Assembly (NCBI RefSeq): GCF_016097555.1
Contig: NC_054701.1
Location: 9,070,440 to 9,134,439, forward strand
Direction: 5' to 3'
Length of the DNA stretch: 64,000 nt
Source of the DNA: Gigantopelta aegis
Taxonomy: Eukaryota > Mollusca > Gastropoda > Neomphalida > Peltospiridae
Part shown: one piece after another, positions 37,211 to 49,200 of the stretch
How the letters are laid out: the number at the start of each line of letters is the position of its first letter
How positions within the stretch are numbered: the stretch's first letter is position 1
Notes under the pieces: model-generated
What the model saw: only the letters and a program-made list of their open reading frames with translations
What the model was told of the DNA's origin: nothing
Database searches by the model: none
Position numbers and translations under genes: made by a program

Positions 37211-40200
37211 TATTGTTTTAGGCCTAATCTCGTAATGAAGGCTTACAAAATATTATTGAAATACTTCATACGATTTTTTCACGAGTAGAACTCAGCTTCA
37301 GCTGTCTACTAATCGTACGATCTTCAGATCGATATTGCATATTTTAATACTTAAAATGGCTGCAACTACGTTCAATAGGTATAATTTTGAAGAATCTTAA
37401 CAAAACTTGCCTTTATTCCAAAACAATAGCGGTTTTTATTGATGACAATAAACTTGTAAATGCCGAAAGCCAATTATCCCAGAAAGGGGATCGCCATGCG
37501 TGTTTGTGATATCACGTGACAAGGTCAGATGTCATTTTCAGCGAGATTATCGCGCAAAGCGATAGCAAACGATAAGAGAGATTTTATTAAAATTAATTTG
37601 TAAGAAAGATTAATATTTTTAACATTGAAAATATTCGTTAATTTATACATTTATTTAACATAGTGATAGATATTAATTTTGTAAACAATAATTTGACAAT
37701 TTACATAGGTAGCCTAGAAGGAAATAAACCGCGATTGAATTATCTTTTAGTTTAGACTTCAGCTGCAGCAAATAGTCTTGATCATACAAAGCGTTTCTTA
37801 CAAGTAGGCGTAAAAACAACAGGCCGTGTTGTTGATTGTCACAAATGACTACGAATAGTTAACCCATGACCCAAATGAAAATTCCATGACCCGTACGAAC
37901 CTACCACTGGCAAATGTACTCCTTTATTTCACTAAATCATATTGCGCAAGCGCCACTTGTGGGTCACACTAGGGGAGCAATTAACAGTTACAGCGACTCC
38001 TGACATGAAAGGTGGAATTTCAGACACGTCTTGTTGATTGTCGAGTGACTGCACATGCCAAAACATTTGGTAGCCCGGCGGACTACCAGGGTTAGACAAC
38101 TGGTAGTCCGCGTGAGAAATTGGTAGCCAAAATACCCCGGGCTACCGCTAAGGTCGAGCTCTGCCGTGGTATGTACTATCCTGTCTGTGGGATGGTGCAT
38201 ATAAAAGATCCCTTGCTGATAATCAAAAATAGCCCACAAAGTGGCGACAGCGGGTTTCCTCTCTCAATATCTATGTGGTCCTTAATCATGTCCGACGCCA
38301 TATAACCGTAAATAAAATGTGTTGAGTGCGTCGTGAAATAAAACATTTCCTTCTTTCCTTCTCTCTAAGACTATAATATGCCAAAATTACGAAATGTTTG
38401 ATATCCAATAGCCGATGTTTATTAAATCAAGGCGCCCTAGTTGTATTGTTAAACGAAACAAACTTTAACTTTTAACTTGTCATGGGCGTACATAGGAGGG
38501 GAGGGGGGGGTTCGATGGGTTCGACCGAACCCCCCCTGAAATCGCTTTTTTTATAATTTAATATATCTGACATTGATATCTGACATTATTATATTTACTC
38601 GACATAGAAATATATGCCCAATATCTCTGCAATCTATTTTGGAACCCCCCTTTTCAAAACTCAACATAGAAATATATGCCCAATATCTCTGCAATCTATT
38701 TTGGAACCCCCCCCTTTTCAAAATCCTATGTACGCCCATACTTGTGCACGCATATCTGAGATTGTGATAAACAAAATTAATATAACAGCAGTTTATTAAA
38801 GCGGCAGTATCCTGAATATTTTTTATTACTTAAGCATATAGAACAGAAAATCCAATTACGTGTGATGCATATATGACGCCGCACTCCGCATTGGTTTCAC
38901 TACGCTCTCGGAATTCCCCAAAAAGAGATCACGTGAGATTTCGCAATTTTTAAACAAATTTAACTGTCTTGATTGAGGGGTCGTCTCATATCTACAAAAC
39001 ATATTTATATCCATAGAAGTATGGTACAACGCCTTTCCAGGGGTCGGTGGGTGGGGGATTTGCCTTGAAATTTTGACAGTGACCAGCTGTTGGCATACGC
39101 GTTACATGTAAGGGGGTGTTACTAATTACGTAACGCTCTAGGGGTAGAGGAAGAGGGTGCTGTGTTCGATTTACGTAACATTTTTCAAGACTATATGTTA
39201 GACCTAAAAAGGTGTTTTTTGGAAATGCGCGGCAGTCTAGGATCGATCCCCATCGGCGGGTATATAAAAGACCATGGTATGTGATATCCTGTCTGTGGGA
39301 TGGTACATATAAACGATCCCTTGCTAAAAAAAAAAAAAAAAAAATGTAGCGGATTTCTAAGGCGCGTGTGCAGGGATTTCAGCGCGGTTGGGGTTATAGA
39401 CTGTGTTGAGCGAAGTTTATATGGGGCCATGCTCCCCCAGAAAATACATTTCAATTTTTTGTAAGCTTGGGCAAGTAAGGGTTTCGACCTCCAATACCCT
39501 TCCCCTGCACATGCACCCGATTCCTCTCTAAGATTATATGTCAAAATTACCAAATGTTAGACATCCAACAGCAGATGGAAGGAAGGATAGGATATGTTTT
39601 ATTTAACGACGCACTCAACACATTTTATTTACGGTTGTATGGCGTCGGATGATTATTAAATCAATATGCTCTAACTTTGATGTCGTTAAACACACACCCC
39701 TAACTTTACCCTTTCCAAACGAAAGAATATTTATTTGAATTTGTCGATTTTAACACGTAAATTTAAGAAGTGAAAACGTTCATTGTCTACTTTAGTATAT
39801 TTTATTTAAAAAATATAAAGATGATTAATGTGTTACTAGTATACAAACTAAACTTTGAAAGTTCTACTAACACTTTATAAAATAATAATTCTGAAATAGG
39901 AAGGTACGATTGTCGATAATACGTTGTCAAGATCAAACCGGTTTTAACGAAAGACTCTAGTACCGTATCCTCAACCGAACGTTCTTCGTACAGCGCAAGA
40001 TTTCTCTTTTAATTTTTTGAGACGAACCCTACAATTTGAAATCGGCAAACGCACGTGTTAACTGAAACTGACAACAGGCTGTCGTTTGTGCTTTGCTGAG
40101 CAATGGCGGCACAGGCGACGAATCAAGCGTATACTTTTGACGATCTCCGTTCATAGCGAACACACACGAGTTTTTTAAAAGTGCATTTGAGGTTGTATTT

Positions 40201-43200
40201 CATATTTGTACATGATGTTATAATATGGTATCCAGAGAATGTAACTTTAAGCATGTGTGTAGTGTTCTCCTTCCATACCAGACACCCAACATTTACGTTA
40301 ATTAAAATAGACCTGCACTGTAAAATCATTGAAAATATGTCTATTACCTTTCAGTAACAATAATAATAATAAACCACCAGTAGTTTATTACCCCTCCAGA
40401 ACCACTAACGTTAAAATCTATATACCGGCCTCGGTGGTGTCGTGGCAGGCCATCGGTCTACAGGCTGGTAGGTACTGGGTTCGGATCCCAGTCGAGGCAT
40501 GGGATTTTTAATCCAGATACCGACTCCAAACCCTGAGTGAGTGCTCCGCAAGGCTCAATGGGTAGGTGTAAACCACTTGCACCGACCAGTGATCCATAAC
40601 TGGTTCAACAAAGGCCATGGTTTGTGCTATCCTGCCTGTGGGAAGCGCAAATAAAAGATCCCTTGCTGCCTGTCGTAAAAAGAGTAGCCTATGTGGCGAC
40701 AGCGGGTTTCCTCTAAAAACAGTGTCAGAATGACCATATGTTTGACGTCCAATAGCCGATGATAAGATAAAAAAATCAATGTGCTCTAGTGGCGTCGTTA
40801 AATAAAACAAACTTTACTTTAAAATCTATACTTACATATTTGATACATAATATTTTCTATTGGTGTATTTTAAGTTGGGGAATATCATCGTAACTCTCCA
40901 TTCCTGAAAAATAATGGGAATGGAGAGTTACTCGGACATTCCCATTTACGTAGCTGACATAAATTCCTAGGTAACCGCGAACATTCGAAACAGCTATATA
41001 AATATAGCAGAGCAAATAAAATGCAATACCTCAAGTACTTAGGCCTATATTACACTTGATATCCTGTACCGAGAAATGTTAGGACCGTATGTAACGTGAG
41101 TGTAAGGGGTGGGGGGGGGGGGGGCAATTCACCCCTAGAAAATACGAAAAAAGTGTCCTTTTTGTCTATTAAAAGAAAATCCTCTTTTACTAAACCTTTT
41201 TGTACTGCTACCCATTTATTTTAGGCTAGGCTAGGCCAGGCTCTGAATATTGCAGGTAAACTTAATGAAATTTCAACGGGGGTCCATTTGCTGTCTTACA
41301 CCTGTGTAACAGAAACGGCGCCTTTTGTGGAAACCGTGACTGTTTTCTTACACGGAAAGAATTTTAAAGAAATCATATGATACACAGGCATAGCGAAACG
41401 GGGTGGGGCTCTAGCCCCCACCCCATCCGCAGCACCCAATAATTTTGAATAAAAAATATATTATTGGCAGAGATGAATTTTACTTGCAGAATGCAGGAAA
41501 TTGCGTTTCAGGACATCTAGTTTTCAAAAGTTTACCGGGAAGTAGGCCCAAGTTGCCCGAATCCTCAATTTCAGTCAGTCCCCCTCACCCCACCCCCAAT
41601 CTCTGACACCCTCCTCCTTCCTACCCACACTCCAATCTCTACTTGCTTCCGTCGTGCCTGTAACACACGTAACGCATTTTCATTTACGGTTATATGGGCT
41701 ACTTGTTTCGATTAACAGTGAGGGGTTTCATATGCACAATCCCACAGACATAGTACATACCACGGTCTTTGTTACACCAGTTGTGGAGCAGTGGTTAGAA
41801 CGAGAATGGCCCAATGAACCCACCGACGGGGATCGTTCCTAGAACGATCCTATGACCCGCCCTGCTTACACGACACGTTTGTCAATAGTTAGCGGAGATT
41901 GTTGAATGGGCCGGATTTGTACTAAAACAGCGCCACCTGTCCTAAGTTCAGCAAGCTCACGTTTCGCCAACGTTCGCGAACTATATAACTGGTTCCCGTC
42001 ATGGCTATTTGTTTTACCGTGAAGCGCATGAACAAATTTAGCGGGCATTTTTCAACTCGGTCTAGCTGAACTCAGCTTGTGTCTATTGTTGATGGGCTTT
42101 CCCGCTGACGCATACACTATTAAAAATAGACCATGACGGAATTCTTTCAACCAATAACTATTAACGTTACAGCAACACATGACTTGGACAGCCAATCGTT
42201 ATCGATTTCGCAATTTCCTGTAGCCTTGCCATTTTGGAAGGATTCTGCCGAACTGCCGATTGTTTTTTTGTGTTACATTTTAACGTTTAACTGACATTTC
42301 CCAAGACAACGCATGCGGCATGGTGGATTCAGGAATTGAATTCGACCTGAGTAGTCTACTTGGGTCGGACGATTTGATTAGCGACATGGGTGACAACTCG
42401 TTTTATGAGCTGAAGAGCACGGCTTATGGTGGAAGGTAAGATAAAGATACGCCCTCTATAACTTGGAAACTCCTCGCTAAAAACAACGTGCTACAATATA
42501 AATCATTATAAAACGTTATGGACACTGGGTAGCTATACTAATAGTGCGTAACCAATCTGTGTGAACTGACAGTTGATCGCCGAAAAGAAGTACGGTAATC
42601 CATCTGAACGGGGGGGGGGGGGGGGGGGGGGGGGGTAGGGGCAGGCCCAGGGTTTTGATGATCGAATCTCCATGCTGAATTAGAAAGCGAATTTTTGTTT
42701 AATTTCTTTGTATATTGTTAATGTTCCATGAGGGTAAATGGGTAGTACTGTCACATATAAAGAACATTATAAATACTTATAATAAATCATGGCTGTAGCT
42801 AGGATTTTTTGTTTGGGGACGCAACTGAGTAGTTGATAGTCTAAAACTCCTTAAACAGTTAAGAAGATAATTTTCTTTAAGTTTCTATAATGCTTTTTGG
42901 AATTTTTCTGGGGGGGGGCAAGTCCCCCCCCCCCCCCGCTAGCTACGGCCCTGTAAATAGTTAGGGTTACGGTGGTTAGTGACAGTGCCAAAGGAAAGTC
43001 CTTCCTCAGTGTTACAAGTATTTACTTTTATTATTTTCCCATTTGATTTATTTGTTAACTTTATCAACAGTATTTAGATCAGTATAAAGTGCTCATGTGA
43101 GGTACAAGTAGTTTGGATCGTAATATCAAACCTCCTCAATGCCCATGGTGCATATTGGATTTTTTTCATCCCACCCAGTACCTCATAACTTGTATTTGAT

Positions 43201-46200
43201 GTCCTGTGTAGGAGATTGCATATAAAACATCACCACTAGTTGCTAATATTAAAAAAAAATTTAGCTTGTTTGCTCACAATGATCAAATGTTTGATCAATA
43301 TAACTTTACTGATTAATTATCAATGTGCAAAGGCATAGTGCCCATTATGCACAGTACACATGTGTGTAATGCAAAAAATATCCGGGAATAGGTCGAGGCT
43401 GTCTGTAATTGTTCTATAAAATTGACTCCATAAAAGATAGAAAACAATGCCTCAGAAAAGGCTGAGAATGCATCTAAAGGCGTCCTGAGTTTCAAAATGT
43501 TCATTAGAGGGGGGGTCCACCGAATCCCCCCACTCGGGAAGGGCTAGCTCTGGTATTTGCCAAATTCGCCAGTTGCAAATTTTGAAAGTAGTTGGCGAAT
43601 TTTATTTTAAATTGGCGAAAGAATTTCATGTAATAACTGATATTTTGTTATAAATTAACTTTCATAGGTTCATAGAAAATTTGGCGAAAATGTTCTGCTC
43701 ACCCAGGGCTAGCCCTGCTCGGGCATGCGTTGAGCGTGTGTAATGCTAAAACGTTTCTGGCTACACCCCTGATGTGCATTAGAGGTGTTAGACAAACCAA
43801 ACTTTAACAATTAAATGTTCACAAAGAAACTATTCTGTTTTCCTTGTGCATGTCATGTTTGTGCAGTACTAACGGTGTTACAATATGGGTAGGTGACATT
43901 TATTTTGCGTAAGAATATATACCACGAGACCGCATAGTGGTCAGTAGTATATTCTTGTGCAAAATAATTAAGTGCAATAAATAGGGAACGAAAACAACAT
44001 ATGTGAATTTCTGTATTTATTACATACCAGTACCTTCTTTTAAATTTTTTAGAAGAACGGTTTTTAATTTAAATAAGGTCATAACTAAACTCTTAAATCT
44101 TTTAATCAATCCTCATTTCATAGATGTACTAAATGTTAAGAATCATACTCTGTGGCAGTCTTGTGTAATGTTTCAAATACAATGTGACGTAATTTGTAAA
44201 TCAGATATGATGTCATTAATAAAAAGGCGCTAACTCCAGTGAAAATAAAAAAGGAATTCCCTATTTACAAGTTGCGGTCCAGATGCACATATGTGTGATA
44301 CAAGATAAATTTATCACACGGTTTGAAAATGTCTTCATCACTATATAGTAAGATTGAATAGGTATGTAATAAATACATGTATCCCAGTACCGGTAACACA
44401 TGGTCCGGTGAAAGTGGAAGACATTTTTGGCAATTACACCTCTTTACTCATTACATTACATATATCACTTGCCACATCTAGTGTAAGTTATCCATTTGAG
44501 TCAATCTGATGTGTTTCTTGTCATCCTGGTCTTTGTAGTGTTACCTGAATATTAATTTTATGTAAAACAAATAAAAATATGTACCTCAGATTTTAAATCG
44601 GTCAGTGATTTTAAATATTGTTTACAGCAATACAGCTTCCGTAAATTGATGTATCAAATCGTGGACTTTCTATCACAATATGATACTGTATTTAGCCGTA
44701 TCGTTACACGTTTACTAGTATGCTGTACCTACATGTACAGGTACCCTGTACATCCATGTGTACGGGAAGGGGAACTAAGGGACACTACATGTATTGTACA
44801 CTTTTGCCTTGTTTGTACATGTGTATGTTTGCACCATTAGAGCGTGACACGGAAATCAACATGTGTAAAAAAACATAAGGTGTTTATGCTCATTTTGTGA
44901 ATGTTGAAATCACTTACCAGAAAACAAGTCATTCATGAGTGATGTCAGTAAGAATAAAACATATATGTATATATAAGAGGTGAAAATTAATTTATAGGCA
45001 GCTAAATATTACTGTCTGTTACAAATCTCATGTAACTTTTAAAAGCAAGTTTATTAAAAAAAAAAAAGCCTAAGAATGATTTTAAAAATTGCATTGCTTT
45101 ATCTTAAATATTAACATTAACAACACATAATTACCAGCTATATTAGCCAATCCACTGCATGTCATAAGTTTTTTTATGTGCACAATTATGTAAATTAAAT
45201 ACAAAGATTCAATTGGAAATATTTATTCTAAGTTGTAATTCTGTACCCAGCAGACATTGTTTAAATAGGCCGCGAAAAATCACTGGCAGCTGTGTATTAA
45301 TGACATTCCTTTCAATGAGTTTAGTATTGACAATAGACAATAGCTAATTGCGATGTCACTAATTATCTTCACTTAAGAAGATGTTAATTGCACTAGTTAG
45401 CATGTCTTACTGGTCTTACTTGTTTAGTCTGATGTGATGGTAAGCTGCTAATTGCCAACAGCTGGCTTTAAAATAAAGGGCAACAAAATGTCATATCAGG
45501 ATCTAGCCTCAGTGGTATAGTGGTTAAGCCATGAGACGTTAGGCTGGTAGGTACTGGGTTCACATCCTGGTACCAGCCTCGGTGGTATAGTGGTTAAGCC
45601 ATGAGAAGTTAGGCTGGTAGGTACTGGGTTCACATCCTGGTACCAGCCTCGATGGTATAGTGGTTAAGCCATGAGACATTAGGCTGGTAGGTACTGGGTT
45701 TACATCCCAGTAGTGGCACCCAGTCAGAGCAAGTTTAAATAATAACTCAGTGGGTGTAAGGTCATTACACTGACTTCTCTCTTACTAACAACTAACAACT
45801 AACCCTTTCTCCTGGACAGACAGCCCAGATACTTGAGGTGTACGCGTGCCCAGGACAGAATTCTTGAACCATACTTGGATATATATATATGCACAGAAAT
45901 AAGGACAAACAAACAAAAGATACATTGTAGCTCTGGAATATACAGTTTGTACTTCCTGTTAAAGATTATTATTATTATTATTTAAATGAAGACTTTTCTC
46001 CTGTTCTAAATTATTTGTGTGTATCATTCAACCACTTAGTATAAATCACAGTGTTCACATATACTAGTACTGCTTACTATACATGCATATATCCTTGAAG
46101 TCAGCTTGACATTTAGAGAATGGGGACGTACTAGTTTCTGTTTCCATGTAGAGTTTTTCATTGTTCTGTGACGTGGTTGTTGGGGAATTCACATTTCCAG

Positions 46201-49200
46201 TTTAGTGACGTGTAATTTGCACACCACCACCTGTCCCCGGAGGCAGTCACAATGCGCCTGTCCTTGAATACTTGATAAATGTACCTGTACGCCCACGTAG
46301 GTAACATTTACAAGAAATGTTACTCCCAGGTATAGGAAAGACTACATATTACAAAAATTATCCTCTCAGTAATTATGTATTATGAATGCTTTTTTATAAT
46401 AGATTGGTACACGCTGTTATATGGTATTTAAAATATATCACAAATTTAATGGTGCATACATGTGTGTGTATATATGTGTAAAATGCCTAAATTAATAAAT
46501 AATGTATGTAATTTATCAAGGGTTTTTTCATTTTTATTTTTTTAATTAAATTCATACCTTTTAATATATGTGTATATGGGTGAAAAACTAGACAGAATGA
46601 TGTTAAGAAATTGGAATGAAATGAATTGGTGAATCTAATAAGAACCCCAGCCCCAACACAACATATTTACCAGTTTTGTATGCAGTATGTGATTATTTAT
46701 ATTTAAATACTGTTTTATTGTGTTCAAGAACAACTCAACTCTGTAATGGTAAACTGTAAGAAAAGTTTTGTTTTGTTTAATGACACAACTAGAGCACTGA
46801 TTTATCAATCATCGGCTATTGGATTTCAAACATTTGGTAATTTTGACGTATAGTCTCAGAGAGGAAACCTGCTACATCTTTCTTCTAGTAGCTAGGGATA
46901 TTTTATATGCACCGGCCATCTCACAGACAGGATAGTATATACTGGCTGGAACAAGAAATAGTCCAATGGGCCCACCGATAGGGAGCACTCCTACACAGAC
47001 TGCACGTCACTCAAGCACTGTACCTTTACCACTGGGTAAAATGTGTCACATGAACTGTGAAGTTTAGCCCTCATGCAGCCTTTTACCGGCCTCAGTGGCG
47101 TCGTGGCAGGCCATCGGTCTACAGGCTGGTAGGTACTGGGTTCGGATCCCAGTCGAGGCATGGGATTTTTAATCGAGATACCGACTCCAAACCCTGAGTG
47201 AGTGCTCCGCAAGGCTCAGTGGGTAGGTGTAAACCACTTGCGCCGACCAGTGATCCATAACTGGTTCAACAAAGGCCATGGTTTGTGCTATCCTGCCTGT
47301 GGGAAGCGCAAATAAAAGATCCCTTGCTGCCTGTCGTAAAAAGAGTAGCCTATGTGGCGACAGCGGGTTTCCTCTAAAAACAGTGTCAGAATGACCATAT
47401 GTTTGACGTCCAATAGCCGATGATAAGATAAAAAATCAATGTGCTCTAGCGGCGTCGTTAAATAAAACAAACTTTACTTTCATGCAGCCTTCACAGCATT
47501 GATCAGCAGTCAAAACTGAAAAATTCTAACATACATGTATTGTTGGGGGGTAAAATGTGTCACATGAACTGTGAAGTTTAGCCCTCATGCAGCCTACACA
47601 GCATTGATCAGCAGTCAAAACTGAAAAATTCTAACATACATGTATTGTTGGGGGGTAAAATGTGTTACATGAACTGTGAAGTTTAGCCCTCATGCAGCCT
47701 TCACAGCATTGATCAGCAGTCAAAACTGAAAAATTCTAACATACATGTATTGTTGGGGGGTAAAATGTGTCACATGAACTGTGAAGTTTAGCCCTCATGC
47801 AGCCTTTTACCGGCCTCGGTGGCGTCGTGGCAGGCCATCGGTCTACAGGCTGGTAGGTACTGGGTTCGGATCCCAGTCGAGGCATGGGATTTTTAATCGA
47901 GATACCGACTCCAAACACTGAGTGAGTGCTCCGCAAGGCTCAGTGGGTAGGTGTAAACCACTTGCGCCGACCAGTGATCCATAACTGGTTCAACAAAGGC
48001 CATGGTTTGTGCTATCCTGCCTGTGGGAAGCGCAAATAAAAGATCCCTTGCTGCCTGTTGTAAAAAGAGTAGCCTATGTGGCGACAGCGGGTTTCCTCTA
48101 AAAACAGTGTCAGAATGACCATATGTTTGACGTCCAATAGCCGATGATAAGATAAAAAATCAATGTGCTCTAGCGGCGTCGTTAAATAAAACAAACTTTA
48201 CTTTCATGCAGCCTTCACAGCATTGATCAGCAGTCAAAACTGAAAAATTCTAACATACATGTATTGTTGGGGGGTAAAATGTGTCACATGAACTGTGAAG
48301 TTTAGCCCTCATGCAACCTTCACAGCATTGATCAGCAGTCAAAACTGAAAAATTCTAACATACATGTATTGTTGGGGGGTAAAATGTGTCACATGAACTG
48401 TGAAGTTTAGCCCTCATGCAGCCTTCACAGCATTGATCAGCAGTCAAAACTGAAAAATTCTAACATACATGTATTTTTGGGGGGTAAAATGTGTCACATG
48501 AACTGTGAAGTTTAGCCCTCATGCAGCCTTCACAGCATTGATCAGCAGTCAAAACTGAAAAATTCTAACATACATGTATTGTTGGGGGGTAAAATGTGTC
48601 ACATGAACTGTGAAGTTTAGCCCTCTTGCAGCCTTCACAGCATTGATCAGCAGTCAAAACTGAAAAATTCTAACATACATGTATTGTTGGGGGTAAAATG
48701 TGTCACATGAACTGTGAAGTTTAGCCCTCTTGCAGCCTTCACAGCATTGATCAGCAGTCAAAACTGAAAAATTCTAACGTACATGTATTGTTGGGGGTAA
48801 AATGTGTCACATGAACTGTGAAGTTTAGCCCTCATGCAGCCTTCACAGCATTGATCAGCAGTCAAAACTGCCTATGTAAAAACTGTTTAAAATAAAGTCA
48901 GTTTATCTAACCAGTGTTTCTGCCAGAAAGAAATTTTTGGGTATGGCTCTATGGAATTGAATGCAACCACAGTCAACAGGGGGTATAGGGGGGCCTCCCC
49001 TAGAAAGAAAATGGGTTACGTTTAGGCTTAGAGTGAAAATCGTACAATAATGATAGGAGTAATTAATTTTGTCAAAAGGTTAACTTTAAAAAATAATTTT
49101 ACCCTCTGGCAGAAACCCTGCTAGCAGTAACAACGAAATGATAAACAAGCCATTATATCTTACACACAAATAGTCATAGTTTAAAATGTGCTGAGGTGTC

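Larger units (their letters stand above)
47020..48870. repeat. 105-bp minisatellite carrying SINE copies
   Basis: Unit begins TAAAATGTGTCACATGAACT and contains CATTGATCAGCAGTCAAAAC and TGTATTGTTGGGGGG. Starts are seen at 47036, 47551, 47656, 47761, 48275, 48380, 48485, 48590, 48694 and 48798. Two of the units are interrupted at the same base by a family A SINE. The array lies in the intron between the exons at 42320 and 50608. Confidence 0.96.

Noticed and set aside
45505-45715. Three tRNA genes in tandem
   Set aside because: A and B boxes are present, but acceptor-stem pairing and a clear anticodon arm are not evident and a SINE body follows.
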